A DNA stretch of 64,000 nucleotides from NCBI RefSeq assembly GCF_025370775.1, contig NZ_JAMXEX010000009.1, forward strand, positions 113,532-177,531, read 5' to 3'. Source of the stretch: Ancylothrix sp. D3o. GTDB taxonomy: Bacteria; Cyanobacteriota; Cyanobacteriia; Cyanobacteriales; Oscillatoriaceae. Each line of letters opens with the position of its first letter. Position 1 is the stretch's first letter. Both the position numbers and the translations under genes were made by a program. Positions 17,195-25,245 of this stretch are shown piece by piece. The notes under the pieces were generated by a model, which searched no databases, was not told where the DNA came from, and saw only the letters and a list, made by a program, of their open reading frames with translations.

Positions 17195-18073
17195 TTATTT
17201 GGATTTTTCGCTGCTGGACTCACGGTAAAAGCCGGCGGCTGGGGTGATGCGAATTCCGCCGGCACTGATGTGGGCGACTTCGGGATAGTATTGGCTGGGC
17301 GGTTCTGGGGCGCGTGCTACGATGTCGGCGATGCGTATTTGGGTGGGTTCCATTTCCAAAGCCATGATGATGCAGTCGGTTTTGCCACCGGCCCCTGCAT
17401 GGACAACTCCGCGCAGTTTTCCCCAGATCAAAATGTCTCCGTCGGCGATGATGCTTCCGCCTGGGTTGACGTCTCCCATGACTATGACGGTGCCGGGGTG
17501 TCTTATTTCTGTACCGGAACGAATGGTTGTTTCGAGGTATAGGGGGTCGGCGAAGGCGCGGGTTTTTGTTTGGTTGAGGGGGGGTGCGCTTGAGAGTTGT
17601 TCGACGCTGTAACCGCTACCGGCGGCGGTGATGGCGGTTTGCCGTCTACTGGTGTAGACTCGCACGAGTTGCAGTTTAATGTCGCTGAGGGCGTCTGCGA
17701 TGGCTTGCAGTTGTCTGCTATCTAGGAGCCGGTTATTAGCTTTAAGATAGACTTCGGTGTTCGGTTGCCAAAATCTCTCTCCGGCGTTGAGGCGTTGTTT
17801 GATTTGTTGCCAGAGGTCATTCCAGTTTGTGGCACCAGGGTTTTGAGGGCCGGTGGTATCTGCTTCTCTCGGTAAGATGATGTAAAGTTTTCCGTCTTCG
17901 CTTTTGAGTAAGACTTGCTGGTTTCGGTCGGTTTCGGTTGAGGGTTCGGCTAAGGTTTCGGTTGAGGGTTCGGCTAAGGTTTCGGTTGAGGGTTCGGCTA
18001 AGGTTTCGGTTGAGGGTTCGGCTAAGGCTTCGGGTTCTGTTGGGATGGGGGATGGCGTGGTTTCTGACATCAT
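17195..18073 (-). CDS. minC: Septum site-determining protein MinC with repetitive N-terminal extension
   Basis: About 292 residues from ATG 18073; a TTG nine codons upstream (18100) is less likely, and an adjacent ATG at 18070 is equally possible. The first about 45 residues contain four perfect copies of the octapeptide LAEPSTET, encoded by a 24-bp tandem repeat. A MinC N-terminal-like region follows (LYIILPREADTTGPQNPGATNWNDL...). The C-terminal right-handed beta helix carries the family signature (TIRSGTEIRHPGTVIVMGDVNPGGSI, IWGKLRGVVHAGAGG). MinC inhibits FtsZ assembly away from midcell. The repeat extension is not part of the usual fold and is probably a flexible tether. It is followed by minD and minE. 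Confidence 0.93.
   Translation of the reverse strand: MMSETTPSPIPTEPEALAEPSTETLAEPSTETLAEPSTETLAEPSTETDRNQQVLLKSEDGKLYIILPREADTTGPQNPGATNWNDLWQQIKQRLNAGERFWQPNTEVYLKANNRLLDSRQLQAIADALSDIKLQLVRVYTSRRQTAITAAGSGYSVEQLSSAPPLNQTKTRAFADPLYLETTIRSGTEIRHPGTVIVMGDVNPGGSIIADGDILIWGKLRGVVHAGAGGKTDCIIMALEMEPTQIRIADIVARAPEPPSQYYPEVAHISAGGIRITPAAGFYRESSSEKSK
17931..18030. repeat. 24-bp tandem repeat in minC (LAEPSTET x4)
   Basis: About four copies of a 24-bp unit (GGTTCGGCTAAGGTTTCGGT plus TGAG on the plus strand), nearly identical at the DNA level, which implies recent expansion. Confidence 0.9.
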
Positions 18074-18153
18074 GCTGCTGATCGATGGGGAAAGGTTCAA
18101 TGTTTGATTTTATGGCATTTCAAGTTAACGTCCTGGTTTCCCCGTCTCACTAT

Positions 18154-18846
18154 TTATTGTACTTGGGGCGCTTTTTGGCAGACTCCCATTCCGCCTCGCG
18201 GTTGAATTGAGGGGCCGTAAATGGCTGCTTGTTGGGCGTTTGGGTTTCTGACTACGGTGTTGTTTAAGTTGGTTTGGATCAGGTTTGTGGTTGCGTCTAT
18301 GCTGCTGTCTCTGAGGACGGTGTAACTTAGGTTGGCGTTTGTGAGAATGGCGCCGTCTAGTTTGACACGGTAAAGGGTATTGCGGCTGAGGTCTGCGCCG
18401 GTGAGGTTGGCGTCTTTGAGGTTGACGTCAATAAAGGCATTTGTCCGCAGACAGCTATTATTTAATGTGGCTCCAATCATGGAAGCGCCGGTGAGGTTGG
18501 CGTCGGTGAGGTCAGCGCCAGAGAGGTCGGCTCCGTTTAAGTTTGCATCTCTTAAATTAACACCTCTGAGGATGGCTCCTCGGAGTTTGGCGTTTTTGAG
18601 GTTTGCGCCCATCAGGTTGCTACCACGAAAGTCTACGCCGTCTAACATGGCGTTTTCTAAGGAGGCTTCGAGGAGTTGGGAGTTGGTCATGTCTCTGGTC
18701 AAAAGTTGCAGGTTGTTTAAAACACACCTCACACATCTTTTGGTGGTGAGAAGTTGACCGACGACTTCGTTATCTAGGGCTGCAAGGGGTGGGGTGAGGC
18801 TGAGGATTGTTAGAAAAGTTGCTAGGGCTAGATGTTTGGATTTCAT
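18154..18846 (-). CDS. Secreted pentapeptide-repeat protein
   Basis: 230 residues. A signal peptide (MKSKHLALATFLTILSLTPPLAALD) is followed by a short segment with a CVRCVL cysteine motif near residue 40. From about residue 65 there is a long run of pentapeptide repeats of the A(D/N)LXX type (LMGANLKNAKLRGAILRGVNLRDANLNGADLSGADLTDANLTGA), predicted to form a right-handed quadrilateral beta helix. Such proteins are very common in cyanobacteria, many periplasmic or lumenal and of unknown role. It lies 80 bp upstream of minC on the same strand; co-transcription is possible but not shown. Confidence 0.92.
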   Translation of the reverse strand: MKSKHLALATFLTILSLTPPLAALDNEVVGQLLTTKRCVRCVLNNLQLLTRDMTNSQLLEASLENAMLDGVDFRGSNLMGANLKNAKLRGAILRGVNLRDANLNGADLSGADLTDANLTGASMIGATLNNSCLRTNAFIDVNLKDANLTGADLSRNTLYRVKLDGAILTNANLSYTVLRDSSIDATTNLIQTNLNNTVVRNPNAQQAAIYGPSIQPRGGMGVCQKAPQVQ

Positions 18847-19054
18847 AATGTTTTTTTTAGGCTTAAGTTTTGTGGGTAAATTGGCATTTTTTTGAGTTTC
18901 TGTCTGCTTTGTTTTTAAGAGAAATTGCTGATTTTGTCAAGGGGCAAACCAGATATTTTTTGTCAGAAAATACCAAAGTTGAGGAAAGGGCCGGTGTCGG
19001 GGAGGCCGGCCTGGTTGTTGCTGGAATGTTTGCTGTTGATGGGCTAATAATTAA

Positions 19055-20374
19055 TTAACTTTTGAGGCGTTGATAGGCTGTGGCAAGGGCGTTTTCATCT
19101 CCGACGTTTCCAGGAAATAATACCACCGGCAAGTCTGGGAAAAGGGGATGTTCGGCGCTTGTTTTAACCATTGAAACTCCTGCTAATATTTGACCTAGTA
19201 AGCGGGCGGCGGTTAGGGAGAGGCCGGTGCTTAAAACGTCGTTGGAGGTGATACCGCCTTTGCTGATTAAAAAGCCGATATCTTTGGGCAGTCCGCGTAC
19301 TATATCCATCAGTAAGGCGGAGACATCAGTGCCAAATTTTAGCCTGGTTTCTACGTCGTCAAAGGTTAGTTCTTGACGGCTTGTGTAGATGACTGGTGTT
19401 TGGCCGGTGTTATGGAGGTTGTGGATTTTTTCGAGAGTTTGATTGAGGAGTTCTTGGCGTTGAGTGGGGGAGTCTTGGAGTAAGAGAGAAACGTCTATTT
19501 CGATGCCGGTAATTCCTGGTTGTTTGAGTAGTTGTTCTAGTTGTTGAGTGGTTTTTTTGACGTGGGAACCAACAATAACAGCACCAGGTTTTTGTTTACG
19601 GACATATTGTGCCATGTTTTCGGGTGCCACCGGCTGCGGGCCGAGGTTAGCCAGGGAAGTTAAAATGCTGGCGGCGCTGCGAAATAAATAGCGTTTTCCT
19701 TGGCCGGCGGCGGTTAAAATATCGGTGGCAAATTTGTCGAGGTCAGTTTGAGTTTCGCCATCAACACAGCAGCAAGTATTGCCGGTTAATTTTAATAAGC
19801 GTTCCAGAGAATTTTGACGAATATCTGATAGTAAAAAGCGTTCAACTTCGCCGGCTTTAATTTGACCTTGGGTTTTTTCTTCTACATAGTCGGGTAGGTA
19901 GCTGTGATGATAGCTGAAAACGGAATCTTTGGCGAATTCTGTTTCGGCGACGGGGGTGGGTTTGTTGTTAATTATCAGGTAATGGATGCTGTCGCGGGTG
20001 ATGCGCCCTCCTTCAAAAAAGGCGGGGATGAGAAAGTGGGCGTCAAAGGGGCCAAGTTCTTCGGCGATGACGGTTGTTTCGATGGGGTAGTGTCCGCGTA
20101 GGGTGGAGTCGGAACGGCTGACGATCAGGAAGTCTTGGATGTTTTCTTGGGCGATGGCTGTTTTGAGGTTGTGACAGACTTCGCGGGTGATGTTGCTGGC
20201 TTCTTCCGGGGTGAGTGCGCGGGTGTTGGTGAGGATGAAGAAAATGGGCGACTCATCGCGTAAACCAAGCCGTAGGGTGTCGATATCCCAGCGGGTGAGG
20301 AGGAGACAACTGTGGACGGTTTGGGAGCCGGTGGGGTCGTCGTCAAGTACGATGATTTTGGGTGTGCTGGTCAT
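19055..20374 (-). CDS. Four-carbon acid sugar kinase family protein (OtnK/DUF1537-like)
   Basis: 439 residues, typical family length. The N-terminal domain has the hallmark VLDDDPTGSQTVH near residue 10 and FILTNTRALTPEEA near 50. The C-terminal nucleotide-binding part has FLISKGGITSNDVLSTGL near 365 and LPVVLFPGNVGDENALATAY at the end, matching the GG-T-- and PGNVG motifs of the family. Characterised members phosphorylate D-threonate, D-erythronate or related acids in pathways with PdxA2-like dehydrogenases and aldolases. None of those partners is adjacent here, so the substrate is uncertain. Confidence 0.88.
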   Translation of the reverse strand: MTSTPKIIVLDDDPTGSQTVHSCLLLTRWDIDTLRLGLRDESPIFFILTNTRALTPEEASNITREVCHNLKTAIAQENIQDFLIVSRSDSTLRGHYPIETTVIAEELGPFDAHFLIPAFFEGGRITRDSIHYLIINNKPTPVAETEFAKDSVFSYHHSYLPDYVEEKTQGQIKAGEVERFLLSDIRQNSLERLLKLTGNTCCCVDGETQTDLDKFATDILTAAGQGKRYLFRSAASILTSLANLGPQPVAPENMAQYVRKQKPGAVIVGSHVKKTTQQLEQLLKQPGITGIEIDVSLLLQDSPTQRQELLNQTLEKIHNLHNTGQTPVIYTSRQELTFDDVETRLKFGTDVSALLMDIVRGLPKDIGFLISKGGITSNDVLSTGLSLTAARLLGQILAGVSMVKTSAEHPLFPDLPVVLFPGNVGDENALATAYQRLKS

Positions 20375-20585
20375 TTTGGCTGTTTAGATTTTTTGCGTTT
20401 GGTTTGAGTATCCTATTTATGGGGCATTTGAGTATATAGATTTTTTAATTAATTTGAAAAAATTGCGGCGCGCAAAAGCGGATTTTTTAAAGAAAGGCGG
20501 CTTGTCTGGTGTTCGTTGTTCAAATCAGTTAAAATTGCTATGAGGTTGATAATTTTCGCTTATTTGTTTTGAATTACCTAAAAAA

Positions 20586-21086
20586 ATGCTTAAAAATCGC
20601 CGGCCTGATATTGGTTTTATTCCTACCGAACCTGAAATGATTCAGGCGGCTTTTGCTTTGGCAAATATTACCCCCAGTGATGTTATTTATGATTTAGGTT
20701 GTGGGGATGGAAGAGTTGCAATTTCCGCAGCGTTACAGTTTGGCACTCAGGCGGTGGGAATTGATATCGATCCCCAACGAATTAAAGAAGCTCAGGAAAA
20801 TGCTTTGCAGGCGAAAGTTAGCAATTTGGTGGAGTTTCGTTTAGATGATTTATTTACCTGCAATTTTTCAGAAGCTACGGTGGTTTTTTTATATCTTTTG
20901 CCGCATCTAAATTTAAAATTAAAACCGCAATTATTACAACAACTAAAGCCTAATTCTCGGATTGTTTCGCGGGATTTTGATATGGGTGATTGGTTGCCTG
21001 AAAAATCGATTATGATTGCAACGGCTGAAGAAGAATGTAGGCTTTATTTGTGGCATATTCCGGGTAATTTGTCAACCGGCCATTAG
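20586..21086 (+). CDS. Class I SAM-dependent methyltransferase
   Basis: 166 residues. The Rossmann core is clear: motif I VIYDLGCGDGRVAISAA (about residues 38-54) with the SAM-binding GCGDG loop, the acidic end of strand 2 in GIDIDPQRIKEAQ (about 64-76), FRLDDLF (about 90), and TVVFLYLLPHLNLKL as post-motif II. Small proteins of this type in cyanobacteria are usually annotated only as methyltransferases, and I cannot assign the acceptor. It is the only plus-strand gene among minus-strand neighbours, with 211 bp of its own upstream region. Confidence 0.85.
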   Translation: MLKNRRPDIGFIPTEPEMIQAAFALANITPSDVIYDLGCGDGRVAISAALQFGTQAVGIDIDPQRIKEAQENALQAKVSNLVEFRLDDLFTCNFSEATVVFLYLLPHLNLKLKPQLLQQLKPNSRIVSRDFDMGDWLPEKSIMIATAEEECRLYLWHIPGNLSTGH

Positions 21087-21162
21087 GCAAAGATGACAGG
21101 GGAAAATCGATTATTGCGAGTGGCGCAGGGGAGACGGCTGCGCCACTGTCAAGAAACGTAAA

Positions 21163-22275
21163 TCACCGGCCTTTAATAAAATCCTCAAAATCTGGCACTT
21201 TCACCCAAGTTCCAGTTGCATGAGATTCTTGGGTTAAATCCATCAACAACTGCGAATAAACGCCCTCATATAACCCCGAAACCGGCTGTTTTCCTTCATC
21301 TATTGCATTTACCCATTGCTCAATTACTCGGATAATTGGGGCAATTCTGCCATCTGGAAAAACACAGGGAAATTCTAAATTTTCGGGAGTTTTTATTTCG
21401 GCTAAAGCTTGACCTTTCTGAGAACCCCAAACCCGAAACCCATGTACATAATCTTGCTGATTATCACTTCCTAAAACCAGGGTTCCTTTATCTCCATAAA
21501 CTTCTATCCAATGTCCTCTTCCTTGATATGTAACTGAACTTAAACACACTTGACAAGGTGTACCATCTGCTAATTCCACCATCAAAGTGCAAGTATCATC
21601 TGCATCCACCGGCTTTAATTTTCCTCCCTCATTTGGATCTGGACGGGCAGGAATTGCTGTACTTAATAATGCACAAAGCCGGCCCACCGGCCCAAATAAC
21701 CAGCGGATATAATCAAAAGCATGAGAACCTGTGGCGCCTAAAACTCCACCGCCTTTTTCTTTTTGAGCATACCAATTCCAAGACCGGCTTTCATCTGCTC
21801 GACTTGACACCATCCAATCAATTTTAATTAACCGTTTTTTGCCTACATATCCCTGTGATAATAACTCAGCAAAATGTAGCCATTGCGGTACAAATCGAAA
21901 CTCAAAATCCATTGCAGCAATTACGCCTTTAGCTTTGGCTCTTTTGTAGAGTTCCCGTGCTTCATTGGCTGTTAAAGTTGTGGGTTTTTCTAGGAGTAAA
22001 TGTTTGCCGGCTTCGATGACTTTTTTCGCCATTTCATAATGCAAAAATGGCGGTGTGGAAATGCTAACGGCGTTAACTTCTGGCAAATTAACAATTGCTT
22101 CAATGCTATCGCAGGCGTGGGGGATGTTATTCGTGGCTGCGATAGTTTTTGCTTTTTCTAAATTGCGGTTATAAATTGCTAGAACTTGGGTGCGGGGATG
22201 TTCTTGAAAAGCCGGCAGGTGGACTTTTTGACCGAAGCCGGTGCCAACAATTGCGACGCCTATTGTATTGGTCAT
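21163..22275 (-). CDS. Gfo/Idh/MocA family NAD(P)-dependent oxidoreductase
   Basis: 370 residues. The N-terminal Rossmann fold opens with VAIVGTGFGQKVHLPAF (a GxGxxG-type loop near residue 10). The family signature LLLEKPTTLTANEA is present, with the conserved lysine near residue 95. The C-terminal domain has GGGVLGATGSHAFDYIRWLFG, containing the usual G(S/C)H-D pattern. Members reduce or oxidise sugars, inositols or biliverdin-like substrates. The substrate here cannot be read from sequence. It lies 45 bp downstream of gshB on the same strand. Confidence 0.9.
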   Translation of the reverse strand: MTNTIGVAIVGTGFGQKVHLPAFQEHPRTQVLAIYNRNLEKAKTIAATNNIPHACDSIEAIVNLPEVNAVSISTPPFLHYEMAKKVIEAGKHLLLEKPTTLTANEARELYKRAKAKGVIAAMDFEFRFVPQWLHFAELLSQGYVGKKRLIKIDWMVSSRADESRSWNWYAQKEKGGGVLGATGSHAFDYIRWLFGPVGRLCALLSTAIPARPDPNEGGKLKPVDADDTCTLMVELADGTPCQVCLSSVTYQGRGHWIEVYGDKGTLVLGSDNQQDYVHGFRVWGSQKGQALAEIKTPENLEFPCVFPDGRIAPIIRVIEQWVNAIDEGKQPVSGLYEGVYSQLLMDLTQESHATGTWVKVPDFEDFIKGR

Positions 22276-22320
22276 AATTGGGTATTGGTGATGGGATTAA
22301 TTGATTGCATTGGAGATTTT

Positions 22321-23295
22321 TTAGTTTTTAGAAGGGGCATTTTTTTCTACCCATTCTATGACTTGAACTCCTAAACGAGTATTGCTAAATCTGTCAATTT
22401 CGCGGATGCCGGTGGGGCTAGTTACATTCACTTCTGTGAGGTAGCCGCCGATGACATCTAAACCGACAAAATATAAGCCATCTTCGCGGAGTTTCGGGGC
22501 AACTTCGGCACAAATTTGATACTCTCTTTCGGTGATTTCTGTTGCCGCAACTCGACCACCTACTGCCATATTGCCGCGAAATTCGCTGCCGGTGGGAATG
22601 CGATTAATGGCACCGAGGGGTTGTCCGTCTAGCAAAATAATGCGTTTATCTCCTTCTTTGGCTGCCGGTAAATATTCTTGTACCATCACCGGCACTAAAC
22701 TATTTTGGGTGCTAATTTCGATGATGGAGTTAAAGTTTGGATCGCCGTCTTGTAAAAATAAAATTCCCTCGCCGGCTTTTCCTCCCAAGGGTTTTAAAAC
22801 GGCTTTTCCTTTGGCTTCTAAAAAGTGCCGAATTACTGTTTTACTGTGACTAACAATGGTTTCAGGGATGACATTTTTAAACTGTAAAGCATACATTTTT
22901 TCATTGGCGGCCCGCAGTCCTTGGGGGGCATTCATCACCAAAGTTTTTGTCGGATCAATATAATCTAAAATGTAGGTTGAATAAAGATAAGGAACATTCA
23001 CCGGCGGGTCTTTTCGCATAAAAATTGCATCCATTTCTTCTAGGAAAAATGGCTGACGTTCGCCAATTTCATACCAGTTTGGAATTCTAAGCCAGCCTTG
23101 TTCGCCTAGTTCTAAAGGAGTTAATTTAACGCTTTGTAATGTTGCTTGTGCTTTGCCTTCCACTACGCTTAAATGCTGGGGTTGGCAGATTAAAACTTCG
23201 TGACCTAATTGTTGGGCTGCTTCCATCATTGCTACGGTGCTATCATGGCCCGGATCAAGGCTCTCAATTGGGTCAAGAATAAAGGCAAATTTCAC
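22321..23295 (-). CDS. gshB: Glutathione synthetase
   Basis: 324 residues with a GTG start at 23295, giving the family opening (M)KFAFILDPIESLDPGHDST. ATP-grasp features follow: FMRKDPPVN near 92, GKAVLKPLGGKAGEGILF near 165, PVMVQEYLPAAKEGDKRIIL near 205, GLDVIGGYLTEVNVTSPTGI near 280. It joins gamma-glutamylcysteine and glycine in the second step of glutathione synthesis. The glutaredoxin gene lies 162 bp upstream on the same strand, the usual cyanobacterial pairing of glutathione synthesis and use. Confidence 0.97.
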   Translation of the reverse strand: MKFAFILDPIESLDPGHDSTVAMMEAAQQLGHEVLICQPQHLSVVEGKAQATLQSVKLTPLELGEQGWLRIPNWYEIGERQPFFLEEMDAIFMRKDPPVNVPYLYSTYILDYIDPTKTLVMNAPQGLRAANEKMYALQFKNVIPETIVSHSKTVIRHFLEAKGKAVLKPLGGKAGEGILFLQDGDPNFNSIIEISTQNSLVPVMVQEYLPAAKEGDKRIILLDGQPLGAINRIPTGSEFRGNMAVGGRVAATEITEREYQICAEVAPKLREDGLYFVGLDVIGGYLTEVNVTSPTGIREIDRFSNTRLGVQVIEWVEKNAPSKN

Positions 23296-23457
23296 AGCAA
23301 CTCTCCCAAATTAGATTTTAGATTTTAGATTTTACTATTTTTTGGTTCCGAAATATCACGGAGCGGGAAATTGAATTTGAGTTTTTAGATCGGGTTATTT
23401 TAGTTTTTTTTACCGGCTTCTAGGAAGGGAAAAACCCCTTCCCATTGGTGTTTGCTG

Positions 23458-23715
23458 TTAGGCAAGCAGAGGGTCAAGCTTACCGGCAGCCTCTAGGGCG
23501 TGAATATCATCACAACCGCCGATGTGTTGGTCGTTGATAAAAATTTGGGGAACAGACCGGCGGCCATTGGCGCGGACGGCCATTTTGGCGCGGGCCGGTT
23601 CATCACCATCAATGCTGTATTCTGTAAACTCTACGCCCTTGGTTTTGAGCAAATTTTTGGCCCTAATGCAAAACGGGCAAGTTTGCCAGGTATAAATTTC
23701 TACTGTAGCGGCCAT
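23458..23715 (-). CDS. grxC: Glutaredoxin 3
   Basis: 85 residues, the size of a classical dithiol glutaredoxin. The active site CPFC is at residues 13-16 (WQTCPFCIRAK). The glutathione-binding SVPQIFINDQHIGGCDD segment (cis-Pro near 56, then GG and CDD) is complete. It transfers electrons from glutathione to protein disulfides and reductases. gshB follows downstream on the same strand. Confidence 0.96.
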   Translation of the reverse strand: MAATVEIYTWQTCPFCIRAKNLLKTKGVEFTEYSIDGDEPARAKMAVRANGRRSVPQIFINDQHIGGCDDIHALEAAGKLDPLLA

Positions 23716-23788
23716 TGTTTTCTCCTACATTAAGTTTTATAACTTTAATTTTAAACTCTAGGGCAGAAAGTAATTTGTAAAAATGCGA

Positions 23789-23818
23789 AAAACCCGGTCT
23801 ATGCTAGAAACCGGGTTT
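23789..23818 (-). terminator. Rho-independent terminator, same cassette as at 15711
   Basis: AAACCCGGT and ACCGGGTTT form a 9-bp stem around an 11-base loop, followed by T runs on both strands. It lies 26 bp after the stop codon of the PEP-CTERM gene (minus strand). Sequence is almost identical to the hairpin at 15711-15745. Confidence 0.8.
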
Positions 23819-23843
23819 GTTTTTTTTAGAAGCCATCAAGAAT

Positions 23844-24644
23844 TTAAGGGGCCGATGAGTTGGGTTGAAACCGGCGACGACTGAGCATAAGCATACCCAC
23901 CAGTAAAACTGCCCCCACTGTGGCCGGTTCAGGAATTGCCTGTTTTTGTTGAGTTGGAATTTTAAACTCTCCGGCCCCGCTTGCACCCACATAACCTTCG
24001 CCATTAATATTTTCGTAGCGAACACCAAAATTACTCAAAGCAAACTGCTTAACCGCACCCGTAAAAGCCACTGTTGCTGTAAAAGTTGCTTGGTTACTTA
24101 GCCTGGTTCTGGAATCATTATCTACGCCATTAGCGGTGTTAGCATTACAGGCATTGGCATCAGTAAAACAAACATCGACAGCGCCAACATTAGGCATTTG
24201 GCCGCTGAAGTCTCTTCTAAAAATTTGCCCTTGAGAACGAGTAGTGCCGCTGGGGTTGCCACCAGCGTTGCCAACTCCAACCAAGTCAAGTTTATTGCCT
24301 TGCCAATCTGTCAGATTAAATCCCAGGGCGGTCGTTCTTGATAAAATGTTACCGCTGGAATTGTTAAGCATGGTGATTTCAAAGTTTGCCTCAGTTGTGT
24401 CAGCCAAGGTTGTCAAACCCAGAAACTTAAAGGTTGCTTCCGAAGAAAGACCTTGAACTTGGTTTTCCCCTACTTTGCCGTCAAACGTTGCTTTAAACGT
24501 CTGACCGACGTCGGTAGCATCCACTCGAACGCGACTGCCGTTAAAGTTAAAGGCTGACGCGGGGGTAGAAGCAGCCAAGGCCCAAATTCCCGCTGTTGCG
24601 AGTACAGCAGAAGCAAGGGTGAGTTGTAAGGATGACCTAAACAT
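23844..24644 (-). CDS. PEP-CTERM sorting domain protein
   Basis: About 266 residues from ATG 24644, chosen because it begins the signal peptide (MFRSSLQLTLASAVLATAG... ASTPASA). The frame is open 30 codons further upstream, but that stretch is not signal-like. The central region is beta-rich (FNGSRVRVDATDVGQTFKATFDG), with two cysteines in CFTDANAC. The C-terminus carries the exosortase signal IPEPATVGAVLLVGMLMLSRRR. An exported, exosortase-processed extracellular or surface protein is expected. It has its own 3' terminator and a 600-bp upstream gap, so it is probably monocistronic. Confidence 0.87.
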   Translation of the reverse strand: MFRSSLQLTLASAVLATAGIWALAASTPASAFNFNGSRVRVDATDVGQTFKATFDGKVGENQVQGLSSEATFKFLGLTTLADTTEANFEITMLNNSSGNILSRTTALGFNLTDWQGNKLDLVGVGNAGGNPSGTTRSQGQIFRRDFSGQMPNVGAVDVCFTDANACNANTANGVDNDSRTRLSNQATFTATVAFTGAVKQFALSNFGVRYENINGEGYVGASGAGEFKIPTQQKQAIPEPATVGAVLLVGMLMLSRRRFQPNSSAP

Positions 24645-25245
24645 TGTTTTGAACCGTTGACTACTGATAGAGCGTTTGGATGGACAAATGGGATGCACAG
24701 GAACCGCTGAGGGTCTTTGTAGCGTGGGAGCCACACTTTGTATAACCCGGCAGAGAGAACGTGAAATCGCAAAAAGCCACCAACATGGGGTGAGGGTCTT
24801 ACCCCTTCTCTACTTTACTTTTTCCGTTCGCTTGCTGTCTATAGCTTCCTCAAAGCTTTTTGAAATCTTCATAAAGTTGGCTGAATTTATTAAGGGTGGG
24901 TGTCAGTACCTTGGTTGTTGGGGTGTGGACGTTGGCATCAGGGGGGTGATTTTATACCATGCGCTGATTTGAGTTTAGAGGGCGATAAGTGCTTTGACCA
25001 CAAGGGTTTCAAGACTTATGTTTCTAGCTTTTTTTTGGAGAATGGTATCAAGGATGACCATTGATGCAAGGGGGCGGTGTGGTGGCTAAACTGCTCCAAG
25101 TTCTTAATACATACATTAAAAGATTTGTAACGAAAAAGAATCCCGCCCCAGAAAGATTTTTCACCGGCCCTTGTCTGAAGGAATATTTAATTCTTTTGAC
25201 AGAAGAAACTCCCAACTGATCACCCATCAACCTGAGAAAATTTCT
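24645..25245. other. 601-bp intergenic region upstream of the PEP-CTERM gene
   Basis: No convincing gene on either strand. Short open frames here have no ribosome sites and no recognisable protein features. The right 200 bp follow the hflX stop codon without an obvious terminator hairpin. Confidence 0.5.

Noticed and set aside
20400-20585. tRNA-like GTTCAAAT segment
   Set aside because: No acceptor stem or anticodon arm can be formed around it.
24676-24972. 98-codon plus-strand frame upstream of the second PEP-CTERM gene
   Set aside because: No ribosome site and mixed composition; part of it is the complement of the upstream region of the PEP-CTERM gene.
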